A stretch of 64,000 nt of DNA from assembly GCF_900176515.1 (NCBI RefSeq), contig NZ_FWXV01000002.1:310001-374000 (forward strand), given 5' to 3'. This document shows positions 54,751 through 63,878 of the stretch, one piece after another. This DNA comes from Kibdelosporangium aridum. Its GTDB lineage: Bacteria > Actinomycetota > Actinomycetes > Mycobacteriales > Pseudonocardiaceae. The translations under genes were made by a program, and so were the position numbers. The stretch's first letter is position 1. The number at the start of each line of letters is the position of its first letter. Under the pieces are notes generated by a model, which had not been told where the DNA came from, did not search any database, and was given only the letters and a program-made list of their open reading frames with translations.

Positions 54751-56084
54751 GTGATCACGCGAGCGGCGGCGATGTCACCGTCAAGGCCGTGACCGGGTTG
54801 CCGGAGTTCCGGCCCGGGGATGACTTGGCCGGCGCCATCGCTGATGCCGCGCCTTGGTTGCAGGACGGCGATGTGCTCGTGGTGACGAGCAAGGTCGTGT
54901 CCAAAGTCGAGGGTCGGCTGGTCACCGTTCCGGCCGATCCCGACGCGCGCGACGCCGAACGGCGGCGGTTGGTGGAAGCCGAGGCCGTCCGGGTTGTCGC
55001 GCGGATCAACCGCACGGTCATCACCGAGAACAAGCTCGGCATCGTGCAGGCCGCGTCCGGCATCGATTCGTCCAATGTGGCCGGTGACGAGCTCGCGTTG
55101 CTGCCGGAGAACCCGGATGACTCGGCTTTGGCTCTGCGCAACGGTATTCGCGAACGCCTCGGGGTCAATGTGGCTGTCGTGATCACCGACACCATGGGGC
55201 GTGCGTGGCGTATCGGCCAGACCGATACGGCCATCGGGTCGTCCGGCGTGACTGTTCTGCACAAGTACGCGGGCCAGATCGACCGGCAGGGCAACGAACT
55301 CGTGGTCACCGAGATCGCGGTGGCCGACGAGATCGCGGCCGCGGCCGATCTGGTCAAAGGCAAGACCGGTGGCCTGCCGGTCGCCGTTGTCCGCGGTCTG
55401 GCCGTCACCGATGACGGGTCGACTGCCGCCGATCTGATCCGCCCGACGGATCAGGACCTTTTCCGCCTTGGTACGGAAGAGTCTTTGGCACAGGGTCGGT
55501 CCGAGGCGGTGCTGATGCGCCGGTCGGTGCGCTTCTACACCGACGAACCGATTCCTGAGGACGCGATCCGTAAGGCTGTGGGCATCGCGCTGACCGCGCC
55601 CGCGCCGCACCACACACGCCCCGTCCGGTTCGTGCACGTCAAGGAGCGCCGCAAGGAACTCCTTGACGCGATGCGGGCGCAGTGGCGCGCTGATCTGGCC
55701 AATGACGGGTGGTCCGAGGACCGGATCGACCGCCGCGTCCGGCGCGGCGATCTGCTCTACGGGGCCAAGGAAATCGTTCTTCCTTTCCTGGTACGCGAAG
55801 GCGCGCACACATATCCGGATCCACAGCGGTCCGAGGCGGAGCGGACGATGTTCACCATCGCCGGTGGCGCCGCCGTGCAGGGCCTCTTGGTCGCGTTGGC
55901 GGCCGAGGGCATCGGGTCGTGCTGGGTCTCGTCGACGATCTTCTGCGCGCCCGTGGTCCGTGAAGTCCTTGGGCTGCCATCAGAATGGGAGCCGCTAGGG
56001 GCGGTCGCGGTCGGCTATCCGACCGACGGCCCACTCGCTCCCCGCCCGCCGCGCGATCCCGCCGACGCGTTCATGGAGCTGTGA
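54747..56084 (+). CDS. fbiB: Bifunctional F420 gamma-glutamyl ligase / dehydro-F420 reductase
   Basis: The 445-aa product has the CofE-type ligase domain (about 1-245), with [32 protein letters not shown] and a metal-binding region, and a C-terminal nitroreductase-fold domain (about 250-445, [20 protein letters not shown] and [18 protein letters not shown]) that reduces dehydro-F420 with FMN. Together with fbiA it makes polyglutamylated coenzyme F420. It overlaps fbiA by 4 bp. Orthologue of Rv3262. Confidence 0.96.
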   Translation: MSDHASGGDVTVKAVTGLPEFRPGDDLAGAIADAAPWLQDGDVLVVTSKVVSKVEGRLVTVPADPDARDAERRRLVEAEAVRVVARINRTVITENKLGIVQAASGIDSSNVAGDELALLPENPDDSALALRNGIRERLGVNVAVVITDTMGRAWRIGQTDTAIGSSGVTVLHKYAGQIDRQGNELVVTEIAVADEIAAAADLVKGKTGGLPVAVVRGLAVTDDGSTAADLIRPTDQDLFRLGTEESLAQGRSEAVLMRRSVRFYTDEPIPEDAIRKAVGIALTAPAPHHTRPVRFVHVKERRKELLDAMRAQWRADLANDGWSEDRIDRRVRRGDLLYGAKEIVLPFLVREGAHTYPDPQRSEAERTMFTIAGGAAVQGLLVALAAEGIGSCWVSSTIFCAPVVREVLGLPSEWEPLGAVAVGYPTDGPLAPRPPRDPADAFMEL

Positions 56085-56406
56085 AGCCCGCGGACTGGTC
56101 GAGCATGAACGGTTTGCCGGGGTTGGCGGGTTGCCAGCCCTCGGCAAGCGCGGTCCTGACCGCGCGGGCGACGTGACCGGGCAGGACCGGCCGGGACGGC
56201 ACGCCCATCCAGTTGCTCGGGTGCGCCTGGTTTGTCGTCACGACCAGCGTCGTGCCGGGGTCGTCGGCCAGTTCGACCGCGAACGTCAACGGCCACCAGG
56301 CATTCGCCTGGCTGTAGGTCGGGCGGCCGCGCAGCCGCCAGCGGTACGTCACCCCGTCGACGTCCAGGTATCGGGAGCCTTTCTTCACCAATGTCACGAC
56401 GTCCAC
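56071..56406 (-). CDS. Conserved hypothetical protein
   Basis: The 111-aa product is a compact soluble protein with [19 protein letters not shown] and [19 protein letters not shown]; it has no signal peptide or membrane segment. No named family is recognised from memory. Its stop overlaps the fbiB end by 14 bp, convergent, and it is divergent from the Nudix gene. Function unknown. Confidence 0.8.
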   Translation of the reverse strand: MDVVTLVKKGSRYLDVDGVTYRWRLRGRPTYSQANAWWPLTFAVELADDPGTTLVVTTNQAHPSNWMGVPSRPVLPGHVARAVRTALAEGWQPANPGKPFMLDQSAGFTAP

Positions 56407-56443
56407 GATATGGGCGGCGTCACGTGAATTAAGGTTCTCGGCT

Positions 56444-57007
56444 GTGGGTGTACACGCTGATGCTTTGACCGTGCTCGCCGACTGGGCGCCGGATGACCGC
56501 GACCAGGAGTCGTTGCGCCAGGCTTACCTGGGTTTCCTTGCCGCACGGGAGGATTCCTGCGATCGCTCGTGCGCGGCCGGGCACATCACCGCGTCAGCCG
56601 TGGTCCTCGACGGCGACAACGTCCTGCTCACCCTGCATCCCCGGGTGGGCAAGTGGTTGCAGCTCGGCGGCCACTGCGAGCCGTCGGACCAGACCCTGGC
56701 GGGCGCCGCGCTGCGGGAGGCCACCGAGGAGTCCGGGATCGACGGGCTGACCATCGATCCGGTGCCCGTGCACCTCGAGGTGCACCCGATCACGTGCTCT
56801 CTTGGCGTTCCGACAAGGCATTTCGACGTGCGGTTCGCGGTGCACGCCCCGGCGGGCGCGCAGCCGGTGCGCAGTGCCGAGTCCGACGACCTGCGCTGGT
56901 GGCCGATCGGTGAGGTGCCGAACGCCGACCTGCTGCCGATGATCAACCTCGCTACATCGCGCGGTAGTCACGCGGCGAGAAACGGGGACCGCGCCGGGGC
57001 TTGGTGA
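56444..57007 (+). CDS. Nudix hydrolase
   Basis: The 187-aa product has a complete Nudix box, GGHCEPSDQTLAGAALREATEESGI, matching Gx5Ex7REUxEExGU, in which the catalytic glutamates are present. It would hydrolyse a nucleoside-diphosphate-linked substrate; identity is unknown. The GTG at 56444 starts it. Its last 56 bp overlap the convergent glycosylase gene, so the final residues (SHAARNGDRAGAW) may be a run-through of that overlap. Confidence 0.88.
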   Translation: MGVHADALTVLADWAPDDRDQESLRQAYLGFLAAREDSCDRSCAAGHITASAVVLDGDNVLLTLHPRVGKWLQLGGHCEPSDQTLAGAALREATEESGIDGLTIDPVPVHLEVHPITCSLGVPTRHFDVRFAVHAPAGAQPVRSAESDDLRWWPIGEVPNADLLPMINLATSRGSHAARNGDRAGAW

Positions 57008-57848
57008 TTCCGGCCGTTTCGATGTAGCGCACGGCTCGTTGTCGTTGCGGCGCATAGGGTGCGAGGATCTCGTACATGCCGGCGTCGTCCAAAGGCTTGC
57101 CTGTCAAGGCATATCCGACGTTGCCGGCAATGTGGTAGTCGCCGAAACTCACCGCGTCCGGGTCGCCCCACGCCCGTTGGGCGACCTCGGCGGCGGTCCA
57201 CACGCCGATCCCGGGCACTTTCCTGAGCAGCGCGCGTCCTTCGGCACCCTTCAACTCGGCCGCTTTCTCAAGGCGCCCAGCGACTTGCGCGGCCGCGATC
57301 AACGTGCGGCGCCGGGCACCGTCCAAACCGGCCTTGTGCCACTCCCAGTCGGTGATCGCCATCAGCGCCTGCGGCGTCGGCGGCACGCGCAACTGCATCG
57401 GCCCGGGCGCGACGCTGCCGTACCGACGGCATAGTTCACGCCAAGTGCGCCACGCCTCCTTGCCGGTGACCTTCTGCTCCAGGATCGCGGCGAACAGGAC
57501 GTCCCATACGCGTCGCGTACTCCCGAGCCGTAGACCAGGCATTCGTCGGCGCGCTTCAGCGACGAGGTCATGGTGCGCTTGGAAGTCCGTGTCGTCGTCC
57601 AAGTCGCCTAACAGCGCGGGAAGACCGTCCAGAAGCCACTCGGCACCCTCTCCCCAGGCTTCCGCATGCACCTCGTCACCTACGCGCCTTATGGCCAATG
57701 TGCCCGGTCCGTCAGGCGTGCTGGACGCGCGGAACACCGCACCACCTGACGTCTGCCCGTACGTGGGGTCACCGCTGCCCCGACGCAACGGAGCAAGGAC
57801 GGAACCCAGGTCAAGCGCGTACCCGGGCCGCCAGACGCGGACGGACAT
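56952..57848 (-). CDS. AlkA-type DNA-3-methyladenine glycosylase
   Basis: The 298-aa product has an HhH-GPD domain: LLRKVPGIGVWTAAEVAQRAWG is the helix-hairpin-helix, and the following DPDAVSFGDYHIAG places the catalytic aspartate in the GDYH segment. The N-terminal half is the AlkA-like domain. It removes alkylated bases. The start at ATG 57848 is divergent from manC. No Ada regulator is present. Confidence 0.9.
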   Translation of the reverse strand: MSVRVWRPGYALDLGSVLAPLRRGSGDPTYGQTSGGAVFRASSTPDGPGTLAIRRVGDEVHAEAWGEGAEWLLDGLPALLGDLDDDTDFQAHHDLVAEARRRMPGLRLGSTRRVWDVLFAAILEQKVTGKEAWRTWRELCRRYGSVAPGPMQLRVPPTPQALMAITDWEWHKAGLDGARRRTLIAAAQVAGRLEKAAELKGAEGRALLRKVPGIGVWTAAEVAQRAWGDPDAVSFGDYHIAGNVGYALTGKPLDDAGMYEILAPYAPQRQRAVRYIETAGITKPRRGPRFSPRDYRAM

Positions 57849-57904
57849 GGGCTAGAGCGTACGGTGGTTCTTTTGGAGTATCGGCGCCCCGTTAGGGTGG
57901 CCGC

Positions 57905-58999
57905 GTGGACCTCCATGTGGTTGTGCCCGCGGGCGGCAGTGGGACCAGGTTGTGGCCGCTCTCCAGGGCCACCAACCCCAAGTTCCTGCACCCGTTGACC
58001 GGTACTGAGCGTTCATTGCTGCAGGCGACGTACGACCGGCTTGTGCCGCTGTCGTCCGCTGATCACGTGCACGTCGTGACCGGCGTCGCGCACGCCGCGG
58101 CGGTGGCCAGGCAGCTCCCGGAACTGCCGGAGCGCAACATCCTGGTCGAGCCGCTGGCGCGGGACTCATGTGCGGCGATCGCGCTGGCCGCCGCCGTGAT
58201 CCAGCAGCGCAGCCCCGGTGCGGTGATGGCGTCGTTCGCCGCCGACCACCTGATCAAGGAACCGGCAGCCTTCGCCGCGACCGTGCGTGAAGCCGCGCGG
58301 GGTGCCGCCGAGGGCAAGCTGATGACCATCGGCATCGCCCCGACCCGCCCGGAGACCGGCTACGGCTACCTGCAGTGCAGCGCGACCGCTGAGCTCGGCG
58401 TGCAGCAGCAGGTGCTGGAGTTCAAGGAGAAGCCGGACCTGGCGACCGCGACCGAGTACGTGAACTCCGGCCGGTACTTGTGGAACGCCAGCATGTTCGT
58501 CTGGCGGACCGACGTGTTCCTCGGCGAGCTGGAGCGGCGCAGGCCGGACGTGTTCGAGCCGGTCAGCAAGATCGCGAAGGCGTGGGACACCGATGAGCGC
58601 GCGGTCGTGGTCGACGAGTTGTGGGCCACGATCCCCAAGGTCGCGGTGGAGTACGCGGTGATGGAGCCCGCCGCGGCGGAGGGACTTGTCTCGACCGTGC
58701 CCGGCGATTTCGGCTGGAGTGACATCGGCGACTTCGAGACGCTGGGCGAACTGCTGGCAGCCGACCAGGACGGCGCACGCGTCGTGACCACGCCAGGAGC
58801 AGGCGATGTCGTGGCTGTGGACAGCTCGGACGTCGTCGCGGTCCCGGCAGGCGGACGGCTGGTCGCGACGCTCGGCGTACGGGACTTGATCGTGGTCGAC
58901 ACGCCCGACGCGGTCCTCGTTTGTCACCGGGATCGGGCACAGGACATCAAACGGCTCACCGAGATCCTGCGTGACACCGGACGGACGGCTTACGTCTAA
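57905..58999 (+). CDS. manC: Mannose-1-phosphate guanylyltransferase
   Basis: The 364-aa product makes GDP-mannose from mannose-1-phosphate and GTP. The nucleotide loop is VPAGGSGTRLWPLSR; metal and sugar blocks include VLEFKEKPDL and SMFVWRTD; the C-terminal left-handed helix-like domain with AVDSSDVVAVPAGG closes it. It completes the manA-manB-manC route and feeds mannosyltransferases and the neighbouring glycosyltransferase cluster. GTG 57905 is the start. Orthologue of Rv3264c. Confidence 0.96.
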   Translation: MDLHVVVPAGGSGTRLWPLSRATNPKFLHPLTGTERSLLQATYDRLVPLSSADHVHVVTGVAHAAAVARQLPELPERNILVEPLARDSCAAIALAAAVIQQRSPGAVMASFAADHLIKEPAAFAATVREAARGAAEGKLMTIGIAPTRPETGYGYLQCSATAELGVQQQVLEFKEKPDLATATEYVNSGRYLWNASMFVWRTDVFLGELERRRPDVFEPVSKIAKAWDTDERAVVVDELWATIPKVAVEYAVMEPAAAEGLVSTVPGDFGWSDIGDFETLGELLAADQDGARVVTTPGAGDVVAVDSSDVVAVPAGGRLVATLGVRDLIVVDTPDAVLVCHRDRAQDIKRLTEILRDTGRTAYV

Positions 59000-59115
59000 G
59001 ATCAACATACGGATTTCAGTTCTTCCCTGACGCCAACCCTCTCTAGAGATACTCTGGTGGCGACGGGACAGCCGGTGGGAGTGCCGGCTCGAGGCGACGC
59101 GGGAGAGGCCGGAGC

Positions 59116-59514
59116 ATGGATCCCCGGGAGCGAGCCGATGCCGCTCTGGCCCGCGCCCGCGCGCGCGGTGCCTTCGTAGTGACACCGGAAGACGCGATCT
59201 CCCCGATGGACGCGGCGAACACGCTGCAGATCCCTCGGGTTGTCGTGTCGTCGCTGGACGAGCAGCGACCAGACAGCGAGACGACGATGGTGGTCGGGCA
59301 CCCGTTGTCTGACCCGCAGCCAACGCAAAGCCAGCCGTCGCCCCGCAAACCTCAGCCATACCCGTCGGGTCAGCAGCAGCCTCCGGCGCCACCGCGCCAG
59401 GCCGCGCCGCCCGAGCAGGAGCAAGATCCCCAGCCCGAGGGCATCGTGCCGACGGTGCAGAAGAAGCCGAGCCCGCGGCCTTCACTGTCACAGAGGTTGG
59501 ACGGCACCCTCTAA
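59116..59514 (+). CDS. Small conserved protein with a proline-rich tail
   Basis: The 132-aa product starts MDPRERADAALARARARGAF and has an N-terminal helix, a short conserved stretch (VTPEDAISPMDAANTLQIPR) and a proline/glutamine-rich disordered tail. There is no membrane segment. I recognise similar orphan proteins in Pseudonocardiales, without a name. It lies between manC and the wbbL-like gene, which is convergent to it, and is followed by the inverted-repeat cluster. Function unknown. Confidence 0.7.
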   Translation: MDPRERADAALARARARGAFVVTPEDAISPMDAANTLQIPRVVVSSLDEQRPDSETTMVVGHPLSDPQPTQSQPSPRKPQPYPSGQQQPPAPPRQAAPPEQEQDPQPEGIVPTVQKKPSPRPSLSQRLDGTL

Positions 59515-59646
59515 CGCCGTGTCCACCTTTCCAGCACGGTGAAATGCCCTTTCCGGCACCGTGAGTTGCACGTTTCCCGCACTGCTAGGGGAATTTCATG
59601 GTGCCGGAGTGGTGGATACGCTGTGCCGGAACGGTGGACACGCGTG
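59515..59646. repeat. Four copies of a short motif arranged as inverted pairs
   Basis: The unit is about TCCACC, TTCCGGCAC, then GTGAAAT. Two copies read on the plus strand (59518-59575) and two on the minus strand (59585-59645), so the segment can form a large imperfect hairpin between two convergent genes. Confidence 0.65.
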
Positions 59647-60534
59647 TCAGGTTGAGGTGCCGCGGGTTTCCAGCTTCAGGCGGATGTTCAGGCCTGCCTT
59701 GATCGCGGCGAGCACCGGCTTCCACTCGGGGCCCTGGTGCCGGTCGGCCAAATACCGGTAGGCGCTCTGGTGATGCACGGCAAGCATTTTCGCCGACGCC
59801 TTGGACGTCGCGTGGCCGCCGATGTGGGTGACTTCGGCCGAGGGCACGTAGACGTTCTGCCATCCGGCCTTGCCGATCCGGTCGCCCAGGTCGACGTCCT
59901 CGAAGTACATGAAATACCTGGGGTCGAAGCCGTCCACCGAGTCGAAGGCCTCGCGGCGCAACAGCAGGCACGAGCCGGAGAGCCACCCGGCCGTGCGCTC
60001 ACGCACTGACGTGTCGGACTGGCGGTAGGCCTTCGTCCACGGGTTGTCCTTCCACACGCGGCCGACGACCGCGTGTCCGACGCCCTTGCCCAGCGAAGGC
60101 AGCAGCCGCGCGGACGGGTAGACCTCGCCGTTGGGTTCGCGGATCAACGGTCCGAATGCACCACCGCGTGGCCAGCGTGACGTGGCCTTCAGCAGCTCGT
60201 CGATGGAGCCCGGGCCCCACTCGATGTCCGGGTTGGCCACGATGACCCAGCCGTATTCGTCGCCGAACTCGGCCACGCCTCGGTTCGCCGCGGCGCCATA
60301 ACCGAGGTTCTCACCGGTCGACAGCAGGCGTACGCCTTCGCGCGAAGCCGCTTTCTCCGGGGCACCGTCGGTCGATCCGTTGTCCGCCATGACGACCTGG
60401 ATCGGTCGCTCGGTGGCGGTGGCCAACGTGTCGAGGAACCGCGTGAGCGTCTCGCCTGGTGAGTAGGTGACGGTGACCACAGCCAGCTCGTCGCCATAAC
60501 GTCTCGGTTCGGTCACGGCCGTGGATTCTGTCAC
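59647..60534 (-). CDS. wbbL: WbbL-type rhamnosyltransferase (GT2)
   Basis: The 295-aa family-2 glycosyltransferase is close in length to mycobacterial WbbL, which adds rhamnose to decaprenyl-GlcNAc-phosphate to form the arabinogalactan linker. Motifs are VVTVTYSPGETL, VMADNGSTDGAPE, the DxD-like ANPDIEWGPGS and YFEDVDLGDRIGKAG. GTG 60534 overlaps the upstream gene's stop. Position next to manC matches Rv3265c. Rhamnose assignment is inferred. Confidence 0.87.
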   Translation of the reverse strand: MTESTAVTEPRRYGDELAVVTVTYSPGETLTRFLDTLATATERPIQVVMADNGSTDGAPEKAASREGVRLLSTGENLGYGAAANRGVAEFGDEYGWVIVANPDIEWGPGSIDELLKATSRWPRGGAFGPLIREPNGEVYPSARLLPSLGKGVGHAVVGRVWKDNPWTKAYRQSDTSVRERTAGWLSGSCLLLRREAFDSVDGFDPRYFMYFEDVDLGDRIGKAGWQNVYVPSAEVTHIGGHATSKASAKMLAVHHQSAYRYLADRHQGPEWKPVLAAIKAGLNIRLKLETRGTST

Positions 60535-61682
60535 AGACCTCGGCGGTGGATGGCCATCGCCCTGCTGTAGACCGCTCTGTGCTGCGCGGCGCACAGGGAC
60601 CACGAGAATTCCTTCGAGCGTCTTTGCGCCGCTGAGGCCAGCATGGCTCGGCGTGCTGGGTCGTCCAGTAGCTCGGCCAACGCGGCACCTATGTCGCCCG
60701 CTCCTACGCCGCAGTACGCCACCGCGTCTCCGCCTACCTCGGGCAGGGAAAGTCGACTTGTCGTCAGCACGCAGGCTCCGCAGGCCATCGCCTCCAGCAC
60801 CGGCAGGCCGAAGCCTTCGCCCAGGCTCGGATACGCGACCAGCTCAGCGCCGCCGAGGAACCCGGCGAGCTGGGAGAACGGCAGGTAGCCCGCCCTGATC
60901 ACGCGCAGCCGGTGCGGCAGGGCGTCCAACGCCCGCTCGACCTGGCCGTCCCAGCCCGGCTGACCGGCCAGGACCAGCGCGGGCGGGTCAGCGCGTCCTT
61001 CGCAGGCCTTGGCGAAGCCCCGGATCAGCGCCGGGACGTTCTTACGCGGCTCCAATGCCCCCAGGAACGCGACATAAGGCATTTTCGACAAGCCGATGGT
61101 GGCCCGTGCGGTTTCGATCTCCTCGGGTGTGGGCTGGTGGAACCGGTCCACGTCCACGCCGTGCCGCACGACTTCCAGCGAGCGCGGGTTCGCCCGGGCG
61201 ACACGGACCAACTCGGCCGCGGTCGCGTCGCTGGGCACCACGCACAACGACGCACGATTGAGGGCCACGCGCGTCCAGCCGCGGAAGAACCGCGCCTTGA
61301 CCGACGAGTGCAGCATCGCGTCGGTGAAGAACGTCGCGTCGTGCAGGGTGACCACGGAGGCCGCAGGGTTCGCGAGCGGTGTCGTGTAGTGCGGCGAGTG
61401 CAGCACGTCCACGCGCAACCGCCGGACTAAGCCTGGCAACGTTGTCTGTTCCCATGCCAGGCGCGCTGTGCGGGTCTCGATCGTCTCCCCGGTCGGCACG
61501 ATCCGCGAGTTCGGCGCCAGCTTCGCGTAGAGCTCCACGTCCCGCTGCTGGCAGACCACCGAGATCCGGGCTCCGTCGGCGTCCAAAGCGGACACCAACG
61601 AGTCGACGTAGCGACCGACGCCACCGCGGTCCGCGGGGACGGCGGTGGCGTCGATCAACACGCTGGGTTCAGGGCGGGCCAC
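60531..61682 (-). CDS. GT4-family glycosyltransferase
   Basis: The 383-aa GT-B enzyme has the N-terminal IDATAVPADRGGVGRYVDSL nucleotide-binding start, an LGALEPRKNVP segment and the C-terminal donor motif PSLGEGFGLPVLEAMACGACVLTTSRLSLPEV, in which Glu-x7-Glu is present. It transfers a nucleotide sugar, probably GDP- or UDP-linked, to a polymer or lipid. Stop and next start overlap (GTGA), so it is coupled to wbbL. Acceptor unknown. Confidence 0.9.
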   Translation of the reverse strand: MARPEPSVLIDATAVPADRGGVGRYVDSLVSALDADGARISVVCQQRDVELYAKLAPNSRIVPTGETIETRTARLAWEQTTLPGLVRRLRVDVLHSPHYTTPLANPAASVVTLHDATFFTDAMLHSSVKARFFRGWTRVALNRASLCVVPSDATAAELVRVARANPRSLEVVRHGVDVDRFHQPTPEEIETARATIGLSKMPYVAFLGALEPRKNVPALIRGFAKACEGRADPPALVLAGQPGWDGQVERALDALPHRLRVIRAGYLPFSQLAGFLGGAELVAYPSLGEGFGLPVLEAMACGACVLTTSRLSLPEVGGDAVAYCGVGAGDIGAALAELLDDPARRAMLASAAQRRSKEFSWSLCAAQHRAVYSRAMAIHRRGL

Positions 61683-61732
61683 TCATGCAGAGTACGACCA
61701 CGCGCCAGGTCGCATAGCCCAAACCCACCAAC

Positions 61733-62869
61733 TCACCTGAGCCCCGCATGTGTTGCGTGCGACAGCTCGACGTGCAGTTTCCACAGGGATTCCGCGGCTC
61801 GGTCCCAGGTGAACTTGGCTGCTCGGGCCTTCGCTGCCTGTACCAACGTCGCCGTGTGGTCAGGGAACGCGACCACGCTGTGCAGTGCGTTGGCCAGTGC
61901 CGCCGGGTCGTTGCGCCTGGCCAGGACACCCGTGCCGCCAGCCACTTCGACCAGCGCCGGAGCGTCCGAGTGGACCACGGGCACGCCGACGGCCATCGCC
62001 TCAAGCACCGGAAGCCCGAACCCTTCGGCCATGCTGGGCGCCGCCAGCACTGTCGCCCGATGCAGGACGACCGCGAGCTGGCTGTCGGACAGCTTGCCGA
62101 GCAAGTGCAAACGCCCTGGGGGGAGTCCACAGTCGGCGGCGACCACGGCCAGGTCGACATCGCCCCAGCCCTGCGGACCGGCGATCACCAGCGGCAAGTC
62201 CGGTGCCGACGGCCGTGCCATGGCCTCGACCAGGACGTCCAGGCCTTTGCGTGGCTCGATCGTGCCGACCGCGAGGACGTATTCCTCCGGCAGCCGCAGG
62301 CGTTCCACAATGCGCTCGACCTCGTCCGGTGCGGGCAGGTTCGCGATCACGTCCGGCACGCCGTGCCCGATGACGTGCACCCGAGCGGGCCCGGGCGCGT
62401 ACTGGCTGAGTTCTGCGGCTACGGCCGCGGTTGGCACGACGATCGCGGTTGCCTGTTGCGTCGCACGCCGGATCATCGCCTGATGCCAGGCAGCGCCTCG
62501 GCGCGTCAAGGTCTCGGGATGCGTGAACGGAACCGTGTCGTGCACGGTCACAACGAGACTGCAGCCACGGCGTGCAACGGGCGGCGCCAACGGGGTTGGC
62601 GCGTGCACGGCGTCGCCACCGGGCCATAACCTCACGCCGTGCTCCCACGCGAGCGTCAAAGCACGACGTGGGAGGGGCATCATCCGTGGGCCGTCGACGC
62701 CGGAAACCATGGCAGCGGCAGGGTTGCGGTGTTTGGCGGTGACGCCAACGACCGTCCAGCCCGCAGGTGCGTGCTTCACCATGGCGGGCAGCAGTTCCCG
62801 GGTGTACCGCCCGGTTCCGCCCGGTACCGGGGCCAACAACTGCTCGGTGAGCACTACCAGTTCGGGCAC
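61733..62869 (-). CDS. GT4-family glycosyltransferase
   Basis: The 378-aa GT-B enzyme starts at GTG 62869 (VPELVVLTEQLL). It has GGTGRYTRELLPAM, VGTIEPRKGLDVLVEAM and the donor motif MAEGFGLPVLEAMAVGVPVVHSDAPALVE. It is a second transferase of the same type as the neighbour downstream, with sequence similarity that suggests an old duplication. The upstream frame extends to 63007 without homology. It is divergent from a GT2 gene. Confidence 0.9.
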   Translation of the reverse strand: MPELVVLTEQLLAPVPGGTGRYTRELLPAMVKHAPAGWTVVGVTAKHRNPAAAMVSGVDGPRMMPLPRRALTLAWEHGVRLWPGGDAVHAPTPLAPPVARRGCSLVVTVHDTVPFTHPETLTRRGAAWHQAMIRRATQQATAIVVPTAAVAAELSQYAPGPARVHVIGHGVPDVIANLPAPDEVERIVERLRLPEEYVLAVGTIEPRKGLDVLVEAMARPSAPDLPLVIAGPQGWGDVDLAVVAADCGLPPGRLHLLGKLSDSQLAVVLHRATVLAAPSMAEGFGLPVLEAMAVGVPVVHSDAPALVEVAGGTGVLARRNDPAALANALHSVVAFPDHTATLVQAAKARAAKFTWDRAAESLWKLHVELSHATHAGLR

Positions 62870-62907
62870 CGGTCCAGGGTATTTCCTCGCGGGTACTGTT
62901 GCAGCCC

Positions 62908-63822
62908 GTGCGGACAACTGTGCGGACGACGGTGGTCGTGGTGACGTGGCGGGGGCGCGCACACCTCGAGTCCTGCTTGGACGCAGTGGCCAAGCAGGAG
63001 CGTCCACATCGGATCCTCGTGGTCGACAACGCGTCCGACGACGGCTCCGGCGAGCTGGCCCGGTCCCACCACAGCACCCCGGAAGTGCTCAGACTGCCGG
63101 TCAACACAGGCTATGCGGGCGGTATCCAGGCCGCGCTCGATGTGTGCGAAACGCCGTACATGGCATGGCTGAACGACGACGCGATGCCCAAACCCGGCTG
63201 GCTCGGCGCTTTGGAAGACGCCCTCGAAGATCCCCGTGTCGGTGCGGCCAGCGCGAAGCTGCTCACGGGCAAAGGAGAAACACAGTCCATCGGAGTCGGG
63301 CTGACCCGTGACGGCCACGGCATCGACGTGACCGAAGGTCCGATCTTCGGCTTCTGCGGCGGCGCCGCTCTGACCCGCGTCGAAGCACTCAGGCAAGTCG
63401 GCGGCGTGCCAAGCGAGTTCTTCTGCTACTACGAGGACACCGACACCTCTTGGCGTCTACGCAGGCACGGTTGGAAGATCGTGGCCGTACCCGAGGCTGA
63501 GGTCGTCCACCTGCACGGCGCCACCGCCAAGCCGGGATCTGTCGATTTCCACCGGTGGAACGAACGCAACCGGCTGCTGACGCTGCTACGAAACGCGCCG
63601 CTGTGGATCGCTGCCCGTGAGCTGGCCAGGTTCGCCGTGATCACGGCGCTGATCCCGGTCAAGCGTGACGTGCCGGAGGCTGCGAATTTCCAGGTGGGGC
63701 TGAGGCTGAGAGTTCTTGGTGAGGTGATGAGAGGGCTCAGCGCGAGTCTGGCTGTGCGAGGGGCGGGCAGGCGCAGTGACATGTGGCATCAGCGCGAGTC
63801 CGGCGGAGCGACGGTCGGGTAG
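62908..63822 (+). CDS. GT2-family glycosyltransferase
   Basis: The 304-aa product has VVVVTWRGRAHLESCLDAV, VVDNASDDGSGELAR, the metal-binding LNDDAMPKPGWL and YYEDTDTSWRLRRHGW, all typical of WbbL-like rhamnosyltransferases. The start is uncertain between TTG 62899, GTG 62908 and GTG 62920; no ribosome-binding site is clear, so leaderless translation is possible. The final codons (QRESGGATVG) lie in the first copy of a 38-bp direct repeat. Confidence 0.88.
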   Translation: MRTTVRTTVVVVTWRGRAHLESCLDAVAKQERPHRILVVDNASDDGSGELARSHHSTPEVLRLPVNTGYAGGIQAALDVCETPYMAWLNDDAMPKPGWLGALEDALEDPRVGAASAKLLTGKGETQSIGVGLTRDGHGIDVTEGPIFGFCGGAALTRVEALRQVGGVPSEFFCYYEDTDTSWRLRRHGWKIVAVPEAEVVHLHGATAKPGSVDFHRWNERNRLLTLLRNAPLWIAARELARFAVITALIPVKRDVPEAANFQVGLRLRVLGEVMRGLSASLAVRGAGRRSDMWHQRESGGATVG

Positions 63823-63878
63823 ACGCGGCAGCATTCGCCCTCAGCGCGAGTCCGGCGGAGCCACCGTCAGGTAGACGC
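63789..63878. repeat. 38-bp direct repeat, period 52 bp
   Basis: TCAGCGCGAGTCCGGCGGAG recurs at 63789-63826 and 63841-63878 with about four mismatches. The second copy is the 3' end of the minus-strand gene at 63841; the first contains the end of the GT2 gene. Confidence 0.8.
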
